A DNA stretch of 64,000 nucleotides. It comes from Cellulomonas taurus (GTDB lineage: Bacteria; Actinomycetota; Actinomycetes; Actinomycetales; Cellulomonadaceae). This document shows, piece after piece, positions 63,101 to 64,000 of the stretch. The notes under the pieces were generated by a model. That model saw nothing but the letters and a program-made list of their open reading frames with translations. It had not been told where the DNA came from and did not search any database. Both the position numbers and the translations under genes were made by a program. The stretch is taken from NCBI RefSeq assembly GCF_012931845.1, contig NZ_CP051884.1, forward strand, positions 62,001-126,000, read 5' to 3'. The stretch's first letter is position 1. Each line of letters begins with the position of its first letter.

Positions 63101-64000
63101 CGGTGTCGGTGAACTGCGCGACCGCACCCACCCGGCCACGTGACGTGATCTCCGACGAGCGCACCTTCTACGACGGAGGCGCCTTCGGAACCGCCCCGAC
63201 CCGTGGCCTGCCCACCACCGCCCAGGTCGTCTCCGGGTTCTCCGGCACCACGCCGACCTACGTCACCACCAGCACCACGAGCTACGACGCCCTCGGCCGC
63301 CCGACCGTCGCGACCGACGCGATGGGACGCGCCTCCACCACCGCCTACACCGGCACCGGCGGCGTGGTCACCGGCACCACGGTCACCGCCCCCGACCCGG
63401 ACGGGAGCGGCCCGATCGCCGCCGGTGTCACCACCGCGGTGCTCAACCCGGCCTGGGGGTCGATGGTCAAGACGACCGACCCGAACGGCAAGGTCACCTC
63501 GGCCACCTTCGACGCCCTCGGCCGGACCACCGCGGTGTGGAACCCGGGCCGTGCGCAGGGCAGCGCCAGTGCGCACACGCTCTACGAGTACACGATCTCG
63601 AAGACGGCACCCAACACGGTCACCACCAAGACCCTCGCCGCCGACGAGACCTACCTGACCAGCGTCGCCCTGTTCGACGGCATGCTCCGGCCCCGCCAGA
63701 CGCAGTCGCCGTCGGCCGCCCGGGACACCCCGGGCCGGATCATCACCGACACCTTCTACGACAGCCGCGGCAGCGTGGCCTGGTCCAACGGGTCGTGGTT
63801 CGCCAACGGTGCCGTGAGCACCACCCTGGTGGTCCCGACCACCGCCGTGCCCAGCCGGACCCGGTACCTCTACGACGGCGCGGGCCGCGGCACCGTCACC
63901 ATCACCGACGTCGGTGAGCAGGAGCGCTGGCGGACCACCACCAGCTACGGCGGCGACCGGGTCACCGTCGATCCGCCGCAGGGAGGCACGGCGCAGACCA
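60157..64000 (+). CDS. RHS/YD-repeat protein, 3' part beyond the window
   Basis: The first 1281 residues of a large secreted protein. A signal peptide (about 1-33) is followed by a proline/threonine-rich stretch (repeated PTPA, PTAT, PTPT units, about residues 140-175) that probably spans the wall. An RHS-type region begins at about 320: MRVAPVSGGPTPELGFSYSSGSLDGR, WVGDGWNLDSGYVERKY, and from about 1040 YD-type repeats such as YDALGRPTVATDAMGRASTTAYTG and FDALGRTTAVWNPG. The C-terminal shell closure and any variable toxin tip would lie right of the window. AGGGAG precedes the ATG. Confidence 0.92.
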   Translation, partial: MNAWGPGVRAVGLVVTTALAVTLSVTTSQVAAAIDQRPIPDAERLAHGAEVAPDLPETAPLPSRDGAVAEPEPLPVMPPSTADPASWPTADDVALTAEQPQAEGSVVSLAWAPGSEERRAELVADPAPTAVWSDATSAAAAPAPTPADTPTAEPTATPEPTPTPTTPAVPAPTAPAVSTDSPDSVSVEVLDRASATALGVDGVLMAVRSDDAIADIPVDVTVDYSGFAEAFGGDWANRLQLTTLPECALTDPESDDCRTRTPVDSSNDAAAGTVTATVAPRAARVMALAASASGSTGNWSATPLSPSATWQVSGQTGDFSWSYPMRVAPVSGGPTPELGFSYSSGSLDGRVASTNNQTSWVGDGWNLDSGYVERKYQSCSDDMGGNANNAGRRTGDLCWYSDNAVLSFGGSTTELVKDAATGTWRAQSDDGSRIEHLTGGWNDDNDGEYWRVTTGDGTQYYFGRGKRAANDPLELNSAWSVPVYGNHPGDPCYAGDYASSVCTQTWRWNLEYVVDTSGNTLTYVYDKETNNYGRNLNQAVSSYVRGGYLNRIEYGQRAGSESASPAPARVDFTVAERCLPSGAITCDPAQLTEANAKSWPDVPFDLICTSSTSCPEQTSPSFFTRKRLTSVKTRVLVGSAYQDIDAWNLRHTFPDTGDRTNSALWLDGITHQGLVGSTITLPEVTFRGEQMANRVDTLGDAGPPMNRYRVTAISSEAGATTTINYSAPDCTSGDLPAAADSNTRRCFPVSWQPEGTGPEIQEYFHKYVVDTVVENPNDEVSAAVETAYRYLGDPAWHYDDSPFTSAAHRTWSEFRGYAAVDVITGSAMQQRSQVRTRYFRGMDGDRLASGGTRQVAVDGITDTERLNGFAREEITYNGLDGPEIGGTVTTPWISAATATGADGTRAAFLRPATVEERTVAPSLPGGVRTTRTVTSYETAYGLPTQIDDQGDISTAADDRCIRTEYAQNPSVGIVSTAKRVETVSVNCATAPTRPRDVISDERTFYDGGAFGTAPTRGLPTTAQVVSGFSGTTPTYVTTSTTSYDALGRPTVATDAMGRASTTAYTGTGGVVTGTTVTAPDPDGSGPIAAGVTTAVLNPAWGSMVKTTDPNGKVTSATFDALGRTTAVWNPGRAQGSASAHTLYEYTISKTAPNTVTTKTLAADETYLTSVALFDGMLRPRQTQSPSAARDTPGRIITDTFYDSRGSVAWSNGSWFANGAVSTTLVVPTTAVPSRTRYLYDGAGRGTVTITDVGEQERWRTTTSYGGDRVTVDPPQGGTAQT

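Overview
The window is a dense, high-GC actinobacterial chromosome segment. GC is visibly around 70% or more. GTG starts, 1- and 4-base start/stop overlaps, TAGNCT-type -10 elements close to start codons, an LAxTG sorting signal, a sugar ABC importer without its own ATPase and a GH81 glucanase all fit a soil Micrococcales organism. A Cellulomonadaceae or Promicromonosporaceae-like genus is my guess, not a demonstrated identity. I see no tRNA, rRNA, CRISPR array, transposase or prophage.

Layout. 1-3495: the end of a formate/nitrite-family channel gene, then a YhgE/Pip membrane protein with a degenerate ABC ATPase. 3610-10914: an LAxTG-anchored Ig-like surface protein, a GH114 lipoprotein, an orphan winged-helix protein, a methionine aminopeptidase behind an elaborate structured leader with a 12-codon upstream ORF, an NmrA-like reductase, a low-molecular-weight phosphatase and two hypothetical genes. 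11007-18825 (minus strand): a 1783-residue GH81 beta-1,3-glucanase with Ig and discoidin modules, an alpha/beta hydrolase and a MATE exporter. 18912-23321: a kinase-fold protein, an aminotransferase, a zinc-ribbon protein, and a malate/lactate dehydrogenase-ACT fusion coupled to a GNAT enzyme.

23318-35262 carries RNA- and repressor-controlled metabolism. A glycine riboswitch precedes gcvP-gcvT-gcvH. A LysR/YeiH divergent pair follows. A CIRCE operator precedes an Hsp20 gene. A SAM-I riboswitch precedes metF-metE. 35418-39544 holds a Tat-exported beta-helix protein, a Gfo/Idh/MocA enzyme with an internal duplication, and a DUF3800-like protein.

39789-55448 is a catabolic island read in one direction: an IclR regulator, a Gfo/Idh/MocA dehydrogenase, a binding protein and two permeases, an NAD-dependent epimerase-like protein, two DapA-type aldolases, a D-2-hydroxyacid dehydrogenase, an HpcH/HpaI aldolase, a cytoplasmic ceramidase-like hydrolase, an SDR, an IlvD/Edd dehydratase and an SMP-30 lactonase. 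Together they look like a non-phosphorylative sugar or sugar-acid pathway (import, oxidation, lactone opening, dehydration, retro-aldol cleavage). The substrate cannot be read from the sequence. 55459-57086 holds an EamA exporter behind a leaderless upstream ORF and hairpin, and a small hypothetical gene. 57282-64000 is a LamG-like secreted protein followed by a large RHS/YD-repeat protein cut by the window edge.

The strongest candidates for undescribed biology are the structured leader of the map gene (7222-7505), the uORF/hairpin leader of the EamA gene (56393-56503), and the catabolic island with its intracellular ceramidase-like enzyme. All assignments come from reading motifs and translations by eye; no database or folding program was run.
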